Numbered from the stretch's first letter, positions 1 through 9,029 are shown. The stretch: DNA of 64,000 bases from Pseudomonas lalkuanensis (GCF_008807375.1 NZ_CP043311.1:5992954-6056953); one strand, 5' to 3'. Translations and numbers: made by a program. The notes: a model not told the origin generated them from the letters alone.

Positions 1-1157
1 CGCAATACCTTGCCGTCCTCGTCCCGCTCCACCACGCGGCCGCGGTCTTCCACCCAGACCCAGTGGCCATCGGTGTGGCGTACCCGGTAGTCGATGGCAT
101 AGCCATCGGTGCGGCCCTTCAGGTGTTCCACCAGGGCCCGGCGCAACAGCGGCAGGTCGTCCGGGTGCAGGCGCGGCTTGAGGTCGCTGAGTACGCGGGT
201 TACGTCGTCGGCCTCGATGCCGAAGATGGCTTTCAGCTGCGAGTGGTGGACTTCGTCCGTTTCCAGGTTCCAGTCCCACAGGCCCAGTTCGCTGGCCTCC
301 AGGGCCAGGGCCAGGCGCGCCTCGCTCTTCACCAGGGCGTGGCTGGCGTCGGCCAGCTCCAGGGTGCGCTGAGCCACGCGCATCTCCAGCTCGCCGTGGG
401 CACGACGCAGTTCGCGCTCGGCGCGGCGGCGCTGCTCCACTTCGCGGGCCAGTTCTTCGTTGAGGCCTTCGGCGCGGCCCTTGGCCTGTTCCAGGTGGCT
501 GATCAGTGCCTGGTTCTGGAAGCGCTGCAAAAGGCTGCGCTGCACCAACCGGTTGACCTGCCAGGCCACCACCATGAGCGAGGTAGCGAGGATCACCCCG
601 AGTACGCCCCAGCCGCGCAGCAGCGGCGTATCGCCCAGCAGCAGCCAGGTGATGGAGGGCAGCAGGCAGGGCAAGGCAAAGGTGAGAAAGGCCGAAAGGC
701 TGACGGCATAGGCAACACTGGCGGAGAGGATCGCGGCGGCGATGAGTCCATAGACCAGTGCCTGGGTCAGGAAGGCGTCCGGCGGCACCAGCGCCACGGC
801 GGCGAACGCCAGGGTGAGGCCGGAAGCACCGGCGCCCAGCAGGAAGGCCCTGCGCCAGCGCGGGCAAGCCTGCTCCGAGGGCAGCGCCTGCTTGAACGCG
901 GCAACCTGGGTCAGGCGCAGGATGGCCAGCAGCACCAGCCATGCCAGCCAACCGCCGAGCAGCAGGCTGTTGCCCGGCCCCCAGAGCAGGTAGGCGCAGG
1001 CCAGGCCGTTGAGCAGCATGAACAGGGTCGGGACCTGGGACCCCTGGTAAAGAAGGCGCGTGCGTTCGGCCGCAATGTCGGTCGCGAACTGCTGGCGAAT
1101 CTCGCGGCTGTCGGCCAGGGACAGCGTCTGGCCGGCAAGCATTGAATTAGCGGTCAT
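1..1157 (-). CDS. Membrane-anchored PAS sensor protein, probably a c-di-GMP signalling enzyme (3' part outside the window)
   Basis: Translating the reverse strand gives 385 codons without a stop, running off the left edge. About six hydrophobic segments lie at residues 42-201, followed by an Arg/Glu-rich heptad-like linker at about 205-280 and a PAS_3-type fold from about 283 (GLWDWNLET, HPDDLPLLRRAL, YRVRHTDGHWVWVEDRGRV). This layout is typical of diguanylate cyclases and phosphodiesterases of the GGDEF/EAL class, but the catalytic part is not in the window, so that role is inferred. ATG at 1157 is used; an in-frame ATG at 1142 is possible and neither has a clear Shine-Dalgarno. It is divergent from uvrD, a neighbourhood I recall from P. 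aeruginosa. Confidence 0.8.
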   Translation of the reverse strand, partial: MTANSMLAGQTLSLADSREIRQQFATDIAAERTRLLYQGSQVPTLFMLLNGLACAYLLWGPGNSLLLGGWLAWLVLLAILRLTQVAAFKQALPSEQACPRWRRAFLLGAGASGLTLAFAAVALVPPDAFLTQALVYGLIAAAILSASVAYAVSLSAFLTFALPCLLPSITWLLLGDTPLLRGWGVLGVILATSLMVVAWQVNRLVQRSLLQRFQNQALISHLEQAKGRAEGLNEELAREVEQRRRAERELRRAHGELEMRVAQRTLELADASHALVKSEARLALALEASELGLWDWNLETDEVHHSQLKAIFGIEADDVTRVLSDLKPRLHPDDLPLLRRALVEHLKGRTDGYAIDYRVRHTDGHWVWVEDRGRVVERDEDGKVL

Positions 1158-1305
1158 AGGCGCTTGTTTTTGTCTTGGTCTGCCTAAGCGAGCCCGGAGC
1201 TTACCCGAGCGGGGAGAAGCTGCAATAGCTTTATGTGCGAGGTTCCGGACGAGCGTCCCCCAACTTTAGGAGGGTCGCCGGCCCTGGCATCGGCGACCGT
1301 CCAGC

Positions 1306-1319
1306 TGACCATCCGGTCA
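1306..1319. promoter_or_regulatory. Inverted repeat upstream of uvrD
   Basis: TGACC-N4-GGTCA lies about 40 bp before the uvrD start, between two divergent genes. It could be an operator, but no cognate regulator is evident and no LexA box is obvious in this gap. Only the symmetry is seen. Confidence 0.25.
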
Positions 1320-1359
1320 TCGGTTTGCCCTGCCCCGGCCGCCCCCCTAGAATGCCGCG

Positions 1360-3540
1360 ATGCATGACGATCTCTCCCTCCTCCTGAACTCCCTCAACGA
1401 CGCTCAACGCCAGGCCGTAGCGGCCTCGCTGGGACGTCAACTGGTGCTTGCCGGCGCCGGTTCCGGCAAGACCCGCGTGCTGGTGCACCGCATCGCCTGG
1501 CTGATCCAGGTGGAGCAGGCCTCGCCGCATTCGATCCTGTCGGTCACCTTCACCAACAAGGCCGCCGCCGAGATGCGCCAGCGCATCGAGCAACTGCTGG
1601 GGATCAACCCGGCGGGCATGTGGGTCGGCACCTTCCACGGCTTGGCGCACCGCCTGTTGCGCGCCCACTGGCAGGAAGCGGGCCTGGCCGAGAATTTCCA
1701 GATCCTCGACAGCGACGACCAGCAGCGCCTGGTCAAGCGGGTGATCCGCGACCTGGGCCTCGACGAGCAGCGCTGGCCGGCACGCCAGGCGCAGTGGTTC
1801 ATCAACGGGCAGAAGGACGAGGGCATCCGTCCGCAGCACATCCAGGCCGGCGGCGACCTGTTCCTCGGCACCATGCTGAAGATCTATGAAGCCTACGAGG
1901 CGGCCTGCGCGCGCACCGGGGTGATCGACTTCTCCGAACTGCTGCTGCGCGCCCTCGACCTCTGGCGCGACCGCCCGAGCCTGCTGGAGCACTACCAGCG
2001 GCGCTTCCGCCACGTGCTGGTGGACGAGTTCCAGGACACCAACGCCGTGCAGTACGCCTGGCTGCGCCTGCTGGCCAAGGGTGGCCAGAGCCTGATGGTG
2101 GTGGGTGACGACGACCAGTCGATCTACGGCTGGCGCGGCGCGCGGATCGAGAACATCCAGCAGTTCTCCAGCGATTTCCCCGACACCGAGGTAATTCGCC
2201 TGGAGCAGAACTACCGCTCCACCGCGGGCATCCTCAAGGCCGCCAACGCCCTGATCGCCAATAACCAGGGGCGCTTGGGCAAGGAGCTGTGGACCGAGGG
2301 CGAAGACGGCGAACCCATCGGCCTGTATGCCGCGTTCAACGAGCACGACGAAGCCCGCTACGTGGTGGAGAGCATCGAGAGCGCCTTGAAAGACGGCATG
2401 GCCCGCAGCGAGATCGCCATCCTCTACCGCTCCAACGCCCAGTCGCGGGTGCTGGAAGAGGCCCTGCTGCGGGAAAAGATCCCCTACCGCATCTATGGCG
2501 GCCAGCGCTTCTTCGAACGTGCCGAGATCAAGAACGCCATGGCCTACCTGCGCCTGCTCGACGGCCGTGGCAACGACGCCGCGCTGGAGCGGGTGATCAA
2601 CGTACCGCCGCGCGGCATCGGCGAGAAAACCGTGGAAAGCATCCGCGAGTTCTCCCGCGTCAACGACGTCTCGATGTGGGAAGCGATGCGCCTGATGATC
2701 GCCAACAAGGCCCTGGCCGGTCGCGCCTCCAGTGCCCTGGGGGCCTTCATGGAGCTGATCGAGAACCTCACCGCCAAGTGCCTGGACATGCCCCTGCACC
2801 TGATGACCCAGACGGTCATCGAGCAGAGCGGCCTGGTGGCCTATCACAAGGACGAGAAGGGCGAGAAAGGTCAGGCCCGGGTGGAAAACCTGGAAGAACT
2901 GGTCAGCGCCGCCCGCGCCTTCGAGAACGAAGAGCCCGAGGACGACCTCACCCCGCTGCAGGCCTTCCTCAGCCACGCCTCGCTGGAGGCCGGGGAAACC
3001 CAGGCCGATGCCTTCGAGGACAGCGTGCAACTGATGACCCTGCACAGCGCCAAGGGCCTGGAATTCCCGCTGGTGTTCCTGGTGGGCATGGAAGAAGGCC
3101 TGTTCCCGCACAAGATGAGCATGGAAGACCCGACCCGCCTGGAGGAGGAGCGCCGCCTGGCCTACGTCGGCGTCACCCGTGCCATGCAGCGGCTGGTGCT
3201 GACCTATGCCGAAACCCGCCGCCTCTACGGCAGCGAGACCTACAACAAGGTCTCGCGTTTCGTCCGCGAAGTGCCGCCGCAGCTGATTCGCGAAGTGCGC
3301 CTGAACAACAGCATCAGCCGTCCCATGGGCGCCGGCAGCCGCCACGGTTCCATCTTCGATGGCGCCGCCGTACCGGAAACGCCCTTCTCCCTGGGCCAGC
3401 GGGTGCAGCACGCCTTGTTCGGCGAAGGCACCATCCTCAACTTCGAAGGCGCCGGCGCCCAGGCGCGGGTGCAGGTGAAATTCGAGAGCGAGGGCAGCAA
3501 GTGGCTGATGCTGGCCTACGCCAAGCTGCAGCCGCTCTGA
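1360..3540 (+). CDS. uvrD: DNA helicase II (UvrD)
   Basis: A 726-residue SF1 3'-5' helicase that removes UvrC and excised strands in nucleotide excision repair and unwinds nicked DNA in mismatch repair. Walker A GAGSGKT is at residues 32-38. Further motifs follow in order: DEFQDTN (II), GDDDQSIYGWRGA (III), QNYRS (IV), LHSAKGLEF (V) and EEERRLAYVGVTRA (VI). The C-terminal end has the short Tudor-like fold typical of UvrD/PcrA (VQHALFGEGTILNFEG). Length matches the roughly 720 residues of the family. A perfect 40-bp palindrome follows directly and may end transcription. Confidence 0.97.
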   Translation: MHDDLSLLLNSLNDAQRQAVAASLGRQLVLAGAGSGKTRVLVHRIAWLIQVEQASPHSILSVTFTNKAAAEMRQRIEQLLGINPAGMWVGTFHGLAHRLLRAHWQEAGLAENFQILDSDDQQRLVKRVIRDLGLDEQRWPARQAQWFINGQKDEGIRPQHIQAGGDLFLGTMLKIYEAYEAACARTGVIDFSELLLRALDLWRDRPSLLEHYQRRFRHVLVDEFQDTNAVQYAWLRLLAKGGQSLMVVGDDDQSIYGWRGARIENIQQFSSDFPDTEVIRLEQNYRSTAGILKAANALIANNQGRLGKELWTEGEDGEPIGLYAAFNEHDEARYVVESIESALKDGMARSEIAILYRSNAQSRVLEEALLREKIPYRIYGGQRFFERAEIKNAMAYLRLLDGRGNDAALERVINVPPRGIGEKTVESIREFSRVNDVSMWEAMRLMIANKALAGRASSALGAFMELIENLTAKCLDMPLHLMTQTVIEQSGLVAYHKDEKGEKGQARVENLEELVSAARAFENEEPEDDLTPLQAFLSHASLEAGETQADAFEDSVQLMTLHSAKGLEFPLVFLVGMEEGLFPHKMSMEDPTRLEEERRLAYVGVTRAMQRLVLTYAETRRLYGSETYNKVSRFVREVPPQLIREVRLNNSISRPMGAGSRHGSIFDGAAVPETPFSLGQRVQHALFGEGTILNFEGAGAQARVQVKFESEGSKWLMLAYAKLQPL

Positions 3541-3548
3541 CCCCACCC

Positions 3549-3588
3549 TGTGGGAGCGAATTCATTCGCGAATGAATTCGCTCCCACA
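3549..3588. repeat. Perfect 40-bp palindrome after uvrD (Pseudomonas REP-like element)
   Basis: The 40 bases equal their own reverse complement. Each arm holds GGGAGCGAATTCATTCGC, the type of short extragenic palindrome common in Pseudomonas. It starts 9 bp after the uvrD stop and could act as an RNA hairpin terminator or stabiliser. No U-run follows. Confidence 0.75.
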
Positions 3589-3674
3589 AAGACCTGCCCC
3601 GCTCTCCCCTCCGCCCGTCCGATGCCGCTGTCGACTCCGCGCGCTTGGCCATACTCAGTGGCGGAGGTAATTCC

Positions 3675-4250
3675 ATGCCCCGCTCCCCCAGCGCCCAACA
3701 GATTCTCGATTGCGCCCTGAACCTGGCCGACAATTGCGGCTGGGAGCAGTTGCACCTGTTCGAGGTAGCCAACCAGCTCGGCGTCGGCCTCGACGCCATC
3801 GCCAAGCATTTCCGCCAGAAGGATGACCTGGTGGAAGCCTGGTTCGATCGCGCCGACCTGGCGCTGCTGGAGCGCGGCAAGGGCGGCGACCTGACGGCGC
3901 TGAATGCCGAAAAGCGTCTGGAAGAACTGCTGATGGCCTGGCTCGGTGCCCTGGCGCCGCATCGTTCCGTGACCGGGCAGATGCTGCTCTACAAGCTGGA
4001 GCCCGGCCATTTTCACTTGCAACTGGCAGGCCTGTTGCGAATCAGCCGCACCGTGCAGTGGTGGCGCGAGGCGGCACAGCGGGAAACCCTGCATCTATGC
4101 CGCATCGCCGAGGAAAGCCTGCTCACCGGTGCCTACCTGCGTACCTTCGTCCACTGGCTGCGCCACCCCACGGAGGAAGAGGCCGACCTGCGCGCCCTGC
4201 TGCGCCGGCAACTGCGTTGCGGCCCGTTGATCCTGCTACTGCGCAGATGA
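3675..4250 (+). CDS. TetR-family transcriptional regulator
   Basis: A 191-residue protein. The N-terminal 60 residues form a TetR-type helix-turn-helix (ILDCALNLADNCGWEQLHLFEVANQLGV, then IAKHFRQKDDLVEAWFDRAD). The C-terminal ligand domain has no recognisable signature. The start at 3675 is chosen over an upstream in-frame ATG at 3645 because GGAGG ends 7 bp before it. It stands alone between uvrD and a Tim44-domain gene, so the target and ligand are unknown. Confidence 0.75.
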   Translation: MPRSPSAQQILDCALNLADNCGWEQLHLFEVANQLGVGLDAIAKHFRQKDDLVEAWFDRADLALLERGKGGDLTALNAEKRLEELLMAWLGALAPHRSVTGQMLLYKLEPGHFHLQLAGLLRISRTVQWWREAAQRETLHLCRIAEESLLTGAYLRTFVHWLRHPTEEEADLRALLRRQLRCGPLILLLRR

Positions 4251-4374
4251 ACGGCATGGCCGGAAAAGGCCGATTTCACCGCCAGACAAAATCCCGAAAC
4301 ACTCTGCCCCTAGCTATCGTGCGACTGACTGTGCAGCATGGCGCGCGTAGATTCATAACCAAGAGAAGCCTCTG

Positions 4375-5229
4375 ATGCGCCGATTCCTCAGTATTGCCCT
4401 GGCCCTCTGCGTCGGCCTGACGCTGAGCCTGGATGTCAACGCCGCCAAGCGTATGGGCGGCGGCAAGTCCTTTGGCTCCGCGCCGACTCACCAGACCCGC
4501 CAGGCCGCACCTGCCCAGCAAACCCCGAATGCCGCGGCTCCCGCTGTAGCCGGCAAACCCGCCGCCGCAAGCGGCGCGTCCCGCTGGCTGGGCCCGCTGG
4601 CCGGCATCGCCGCCGGTGGCCTGCTCGCCTCCATGTTCATGGGCGACGGCTTCGACGGCATGCAGATCTTCGACTTCCTCATCATCGGCCTGATCGCCTT
4701 CCTGATCTTCCGCTTCCTGGCCGCGCGCAAACGCGCCCAGCAGCAGGGTCAGCCCGCCATGGCCGGCCACGCGCCGTTCCAGCGTGAAATGCCGCAGATG
4801 CCGCAACAGGCGCCGATCTTCGGCAGCGCCACCGCGGTGGCCCAGCCGGCCTTCAACGCCCCGAGCTGGTTCAACGAGCAGCGCTTCGTCGAAGCCGGCC
4901 GCGAGCACTTCATGGCCCTGCAGCAGCACTGGGACGCGGCGGAGATGGACAAGATCGCCGAGTTCGTCACCCCGCAGATGCTGAACTTCCTCAAGGAAGA
5001 ACGCGCCAGCATGGGCGACGCCTACCAGTCCACCTACATCGACAACCTCCAGGTGCAACTGGATGGCATCGACGAGCTGGCCGACAAGACCGTCGCCACC
5101 CTGACCTTCAGCGGCATCTCCAAATCCTCGCGCTTCGACCAGGGCGAGGCGTTCAGCGAGAGCTGGCGCATGGAGCGTGTGAACGGCGACAACCAGCCCT
5201 GGCTGGTGGCGGGCATCCGTCAGAACTGA
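4375..5229 (+). CDS. Tim44-like domain membrane protein
   Basis: A 284-residue protein. It begins with a signal-like segment (residues 1-23) and a Gly/Ala/Pro-rich linker. Two hydrophobic segments lie at about 65-85 and 95-115, and a Tim44-like domain fills the last 120 residues (FNEQRFVEAGREHFMALQQHWDAAEMDKIAEFVTP). Bacterial Tim44 proteins sit at the inner membrane; their function is poorly defined. AAGAGAAG precedes the ATG and a strong terminator follows the stop, so this is probably a monocistronic unit. Confidence 0.82.
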   Translation: MRRFLSIALALCVGLTLSLDVNAAKRMGGGKSFGSAPTHQTRQAAPAQQTPNAAAPAVAGKPAAASGASRWLGPLAGIAAGGLLASMFMGDGFDGMQIFDFLIIGLIAFLIFRFLAARKRAQQQGQPAMAGHAPFQREMPQMPQQAPIFGSATAVAQPAFNAPSWFNEQRFVEAGREHFMALQQHWDAAEMDKIAEFVTPQMLNFLKEERASMGDAYQSTYIDNLQVQLDGIDELADKTVATLTFSGISKSSRFDQGEAFSESWRMERVNGDNQPWLVAGIRQN

Positions 5230-5243
5230 TCGCTGGTGCACTG

Positions 5244-5275
5244 AAAAAACCCCGGGCTTGTCCCGGGGTTTTTCT
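5244..5275 (+). terminator. Rho-independent terminator after the Tim44 gene
   Basis: An A-run is followed by the stem AACCCCGGG / CCCGGGGTT with a short loop and then a T-rich run. It begins 15 bp after the Tim44-gene stop. The A-run on the left lets it work in the opposite direction too. Confidence 0.9.
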
Positions 5276-5277
5276 TT

Positions 5278-5382
5278 TCACTGGCGCCGACCTCCACCTC
5301 GCCGCCACCGTCGACGGGCGATGGAGCGACGGAACCAGAATGGCGGCGGTTGCGGCGGCCGAACGCCTTTGAGCCTGTTCAT
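5278..5382 (-). CDS. Possible small Arg/Pro-rich protein (34 aa)
   Basis: An ATG-TGA frame on the reverse strand encodes MNRLKGVRPPQPPPFWFRRS and a tail of Arg and Gly. It lies between ybaK and the bidirectional-looking terminator, in the same direction as ybaK. There is no strong Shine-Dalgarno, and GC-rich DNA easily makes Arg/Gly/Pro-rich frames, so coding is uncertain. I do not recognise the product. Confidence 0.25.
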   Translation of the reverse strand: MNRLKGVRPPQPPPFWFRRSIARRRWRRGGGRRQ

Positions 5383-5418
5383 GGTCCAGTGTGAGCGCCG
5401 CGCAGCAAATCATGCCCC

Positions 5419-5883
5419 CTAATGGCAGAGTTCGCAGACTTCGGCATCCGGCACCAGCTTCAGGTAGTCGTCCATGCGCATGTGCACCAGGTTCTCGTGG
5501 TCACCCGCTTCCAGGTAAATGTCCTTCTGCCGGGTCAGCTGCGGGTCCACCACCATATTCATGCCGTAGGGCTCGCCCACTGCCGGCACGGCGCCGAGTT
5601 CACAGTCCTTGAACAGCCGGGCCAGGTCGGCCTCGTGGGTGAGCTGCCAGAGCCTCGCGTCCTTGCGCACCTTGCCCACGTCCAGATGGCGGCTGGCAGG
5701 TACCACCGCCATGAGGAAATGACCTTGGCGATCGTCGAGGATCACCGTCTTGGCCAGGCGCTCGGCCGGGATGTTGGCGACCCGCGCCGATTCGAGGCTC
5801 GTGGCCGAATGCGGGTGTGGCACCACATCGAACCGGGTATGGGCACGTGCCAGGCTGCGCTGCAGGGTTGCGGCCATTCGCAT
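5419..5883 (-). CDS. YbaK/aminoacyl-tRNA deacylase-like domain protein
   Basis: A 154-residue single-domain protein of the YbaK/ProX/EbsC type, a family that hydrolyses mischarged aminoacyl-tRNA in trans. The family look is in FDVVPHPHSATSLESARVA, LAKTVILDDRQGHFLMAVVPA and the GEPYGMNMVVDPQL region. The start at 5883 is set by AGGAGG just upstream; a longer frame to 5946 has no such signal. A perfect DnaA box (5895-5903) abuts the ribosome binding site. Substrate cannot be told from sequence. Confidence 0.8.
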   Translation of the reverse strand: MRMAATLQRSLARAHTRFDVVPHPHSATSLESARVANIPAERLAKTVILDDRQGHFLMAVVPASRHLDVGKVRKDARLWQLTHEADLARLFKDCELGAVPAVGEPYGMNMVVDPQLTRQKDIYLEAGDHENLVHMRMDDYLKLVPDAEVCELCH

Positions 5884-6021
5884 GATGCACCTCCTGTGGA
5901 TAACCAGGGATGGTTGGCTGCCCCGGGGGCCGCCGTATCGGTGCACAAAGTTTAGCCAGCGAGCCCCCGCCGGGCTGAAGCAGTTGGTACTGAGCCGCCC
6001 CCGTCAAAAGCAGTTTGAGGT

Positions 6022-6474
6022 CTAAGCGCGACGCATGCCGATGTGCGGAATGCCGTCGTCCAGGTAGACCTCGGTCACCGGCGAGAAGCCATATCGGCCG
6101 TAATAGCCCTGCAGATGCGCCTGGGCGGAGAGGTACACCGGCATCCCCGGCCAGCGCCTTCCGGCCTCATCCAGGGCACGCTCCATCAACCCGTGCCCCA
6201 GGCCACGGCCACGCGCCTCGGCCGCACTGACCACCCGCCCGATCACCACGTCGCCGCCCTGGGTCGCCGGGTCCAGCAGGCGCAGGTAAGCCAGCAGCGC
6301 GCCATCTTCCCAGGCCATCACATGGCAGGTATCGGCTTCCAGGTCCTGGCCGTCGACATCCAGGTAAGGACAGTTCTGCTCCACCACGAATACCTGGCAA
6401 CGCAGGGCCAGGAAGCCATAGAGCTCGCGGGTATCGAGTTCGCTGTGGTGCTTGCAGGTCCAGGTTATGGCCAT
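6022..6474 (-). CDS. ElaA-type GNAT acetyltransferase
   Basis: A 150-residue GCN5-related N-acetyltransferase. It opens with the ElaA-like start WTCKHHSELDTRELYGFLALR and VFVVEQNCPYLDVDGQDLEA. The acetyl-CoA binding loop is VIGRVVSAAEARGRGLGHGLM, and the fold ends YYGRYGFSPVTEVYLDDGIPHIGM. A GAGGA precedes the ATG at 6474. The substrate is not known for this family. It is divergent from the SMI1/KNR4 gene. Confidence 0.85.
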   Translation of the reverse strand: MAITWTCKHHSELDTRELYGFLALRCQVFVVEQNCPYLDVDGQDLEADTCHVMAWEDGALLAYLRLLDPATQGGDVVIGRVVSAAEARGRGLGHGLMERALDEAGRRWPGMPVYLSAQAHLQGYYGRYGFSPVTEVYLDDGIPHIGMRRA

Positions 6475-6607
6475 GAACGGGTCCTCGGAAAAGGTCGAGC
6501 TTAACGGTTTGATGGAGCCATGCGCCTGCAGGTGACGATCAGGTGCTTTTCTTCCCACGCCCCGGCTACTGTATAAAGCGCATCCCAATGCATGAGGGCC
6601 TGCCGCC

Positions 6608-7015
6608 ATGGAAGAAGTCATCGAACAGCTGCGCGAACTCAACGAGCCGGTGCCGGTTCCCCTGGAACTCCCGGACGAGGAGTTGCTGGTGGAGATCGAG
6701 GAGCAGTTGCTGATCAACCTGCCCTTCGAGCTGCGTGAGTTCCTGCTCAAGGTCAGCGACGTGGTCTATGGCCGCCTGGAGCCGGTGACCGCCACCGACC
6801 CGCAATCCCACACCTTCCTGCCGGAAGTCGCCGCCGTGGCCTGGGACCTGGGCGTCCCCCGCGACCTGGTGCCGCTGTGCCAGGATGGCCGCGACTACTA
6901 CGTGGTCGATGGCGAAGGCGAAGTGCTGCTGTGGGACGGCGACGAAGGCGAGCTCACCGACGAAAGCTGGGATTCGGTCTGGCACTGGGCCAGGGACGTG
7001 TGGCTCGCGAGCTGA
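6608..7015 (+). CDS. SMI1/KNR4 family protein
   Basis: A 135-residue acidic protein with the SMI1/KNR4 (SUKH) pattern: an N-terminal helix rich in Glu, then LPFELREFLLKVSDVVYG, AWDLGVPRDLVPLCQDGRDYYVVD and a closing WHWARDVWL. SUKH proteins include immunity proteins to secreted nuclease toxins, but no toxin, VgrG, Rhs or PAAR gene is nearby, so a solitary cytosolic role is as likely. It is followed by the convergent antiporter gene. Confidence 0.75.
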   Translation: MEEVIEQLRELNEPVPVPLELPDEELLVEIEEQLLINLPFELREFLLKVSDVVYGRLEPVTATDPQSHTFLPEVAAVAWDLGVPRDLVPLCQDGRDYYVVDGEGEVLLWDGDEGELTDESWDSVWHWARDVWLAS

Positions 7016-7081
7016 TCCGCTCCCCACAATGACACCAGCTCCGCAAGCGCAGGCCTGCGGGGCTTCTTCGCTTTCGCGCCA

Positions 7082-8845
7082 TCAGCGGTGATGCTGGTCC
7101 TGGTTCTGCTCCAGGGTCTCCATCAGCGCGATCTGCATCCGCGAATGCACACGGATCAGCCAGCGCCAGAGCAGTGCGCTGACGCCCGCCGCCAGCAGGG
7201 CGATCAGCACCAGCAGTTCCAGCGTCGGCAGGATGCTCGCCGACAGCGCCATCAGCAGCAGCATGATGCCCAGCAGCGACAGCAGGGGAATCACCTCGGC
7301 GATCACCTTGCGCACCCGCTCGGTGTGGCGACCGGCCTTGTCCGGCGTCACGCCCATTTCCGCCAGCAGCATGGAAAGCGCCTTGAGCTTGCGATAGGCG
7401 GCGATCAGGAAGGGCAGCGATAGCAGCAGCGCGCCGCCCCAGATCAGCGCCTTCTGCAGGTTGGGCGAGGCCACCCACTCGCTCAGGTAGCCGGCCAGGG
7501 TTCCGGCGAAATAGGCACTGCCCAGGAAGATGGCCACCACCAGCGCCAGGTTGACGATCACCTGCAGCAGGATCTTGCGGATCATCCCCGCCAGCACCGC
7601 GCTCTGGCCCTGGGGCTGGATGCTGCGCAGCCAATCGCCGTAGTAGCCGAACACCCGCGCCAGCGGGCGTGGCATGGCCTTGGCCAGCTTGATCGACAGA
7701 GGATCGGCGGCGCGGATCAGGTAGGGCGTCAGCAGGGTGGTGATGGCGGACACGGCCACGGCCACCGGGTAGAGGAAGTCGCTGGTGACCTGCAGGGTGA
7801 TGCCGAGCGCAGCGATGATGAAGCTGAACTCGCCGATCTGCGACAGGCCCATGCCGACTCGCAGCGAGGTGCGGCCGTCATTGCCGGCGATGAAGGCGCC
7901 AAGGCCGCAGGAAACCATCTTGCCCAGCACCACCGCCAGGGTGATGACGACGATGGGCCAGGCGTACTCCACCAGGATCCCGGGGTCGATCAACAGGCCG
8001 ATGGCGACGAAGAAGATCGCGCTGAACATGTCGCGCACCGGTTCGATCAGCCGTTCGATCTGCCCCAGCTGACGCGACTCGGCCATGATCGCGCCGATCA
8101 GGAAGGCGCCCAGCACCATGCTGTATTCCAGCTTCACCACCAGCAGGCAGAAACCGAAGCAGAGCCCGAGCACCGTCACCAGCAGCATCTCGTTGCTCTC
8201 GAACTTCGCCACGTAGGCGAGCAGGCGCGGCACCAGCAGGATGCCGATGACCAGCGCAACGATCATGAACAGGGTGAGCTTGCCCACGGTGGCGAACACT
8301 TCCCCGGTCTCCACCGAGCCGCTCACGGCGATGCCCGAGAGCAGCGCGATGATGCCGATGCCGAGGATGTCCTCGACTATCAGCACACCGAAGATCAGCT
8401 GCGCGAAGCGCTCGTTCTTCATCTTCAGGTCGCTGAGCGCCTTGACGATGATGGTGGTGGAGGAGATCGCCAGGATCGCGCCGAGGAACAGCGAATCCAT
8501 GGTCTTCCAGCCGAAGTAGCTGCCGATCTCGTAGCCGATCCAGATCATCAGCACGATTTCCAGGAAGGCCGCGATGAACGCAGTGGCCCCTACCTTGAAC
8601 AGCTTGGCCAGGCTGAATTCCAGGCCCAGGCAGAACATCAGGAAGATCACCCCAAGCTCGGCGAGGGTCTTGATGGTCTCCTCGTCTTGGATCAGCTCGA
8701 AGGGCGGTGTGTGCGGGCCGATGATGAAGCCGGCGACGATGTAGCCCAGCACCACCGGTTGTTTGAAGCGGTGGAAAAGGATGGTCACCATGCCCGCGAC
8801 CAGCATGATCACGGCAAGATCCTGGATGAAAGCGATGGCATGCAT
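7082..8845 (-). CDS. KefB-like monovalent cation:proton antiporter (CPA2), without a C-terminal RCK domain
   Basis: A 587-residue inner-membrane protein. Residues 1-390 form the CPA2 Na+/H+ exchanger domain of about 12 segments (LGYIVAGFIIGPHTPP, LFLGAILAISSTTIIVKALSD, IFGVLIVEDILGIG, LGAFLIGAIMAESR, LSQIGEFSFIIAALG). Instead of the nucleotide-binding RCK/TrkA-N domain of KefB/KefC, the C-terminal 190 residues hold three or four further hydrophobic segments and a polar tail. The start at 8845 follows AAGGAG; a longer frame to 8998 lacks support. It probably exports K+ or Na+ for protons, but ion and gating are unknown. Confidence 0.85.
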   Translation of the reverse strand: MHAIAFIQDLAVIMLVAGMVTILFHRFKQPVVLGYIVAGFIIGPHTPPFELIQDEETIKTLAELGVIFLMFCLGLEFSLAKLFKVGATAFIAAFLEIVLMIWIGYEIGSYFGWKTMDSLFLGAILAISSTTIIVKALSDLKMKNERFAQLIFGVLIVEDILGIGIIALLSGIAVSGSVETGEVFATVGKLTLFMIVALVIGILLVPRLLAYVAKFESNEMLLVTVLGLCFGFCLLVVKLEYSMVLGAFLIGAIMAESRQLGQIERLIEPVRDMFSAIFFVAIGLLIDPGILVEYAWPIVVITLAVVLGKMVSCGLGAFIAGNDGRTSLRVGMGLSQIGEFSFIIAALGITLQVTSDFLYPVAVAVSAITTLLTPYLIRAADPLSIKLAKAMPRPLARVFGYYGDWLRSIQPQGQSAVLAGMIRKILLQVIVNLALVVAIFLGSAYFAGTLAGYLSEWVASPNLQKALIWGGALLLSLPFLIAAYRKLKALSMLLAEMGVTPDKAGRHTERVRKVIAEVIPLLSLLGIMLLLMALSASILPTLELLVLIALLAAGVSALLWRWLIRVHSRMQIALMETLEQNQDQHHR

Positions 8846-9029
8846 GGCGATGGACTCCTTTTTCTGCAATGCGCGGCACAGCGGTCCCGCGCGCGGGCGA
8901 CTCGCTCGGCTCCAGTGGAGCCACGTAGGAATTAGGGAAAGTGAGGCTAGGAACGGCCGCAGATTATCATCGCGAACTTTCCCTCCAGGGCGATGCAATA
9001 TGCAGTAACACTTGCCTGAAACGTCCTAC

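Noticed and set aside
1231..3546. 771-residue minus-strand open frame
   Set aside because: It lies antisense to uvrD. Its composition is the shadow pattern of GC-rich coding DNA and it has no recognisable domain.
6608..7015. SMI1/KNR4 gene as part of a toxin-immunity island
   Set aside because: No polymorphic toxin, Rhs, VgrG, PAAR or CdiA gene is nearby and both neighbours are ordinary housekeeping-type genes.
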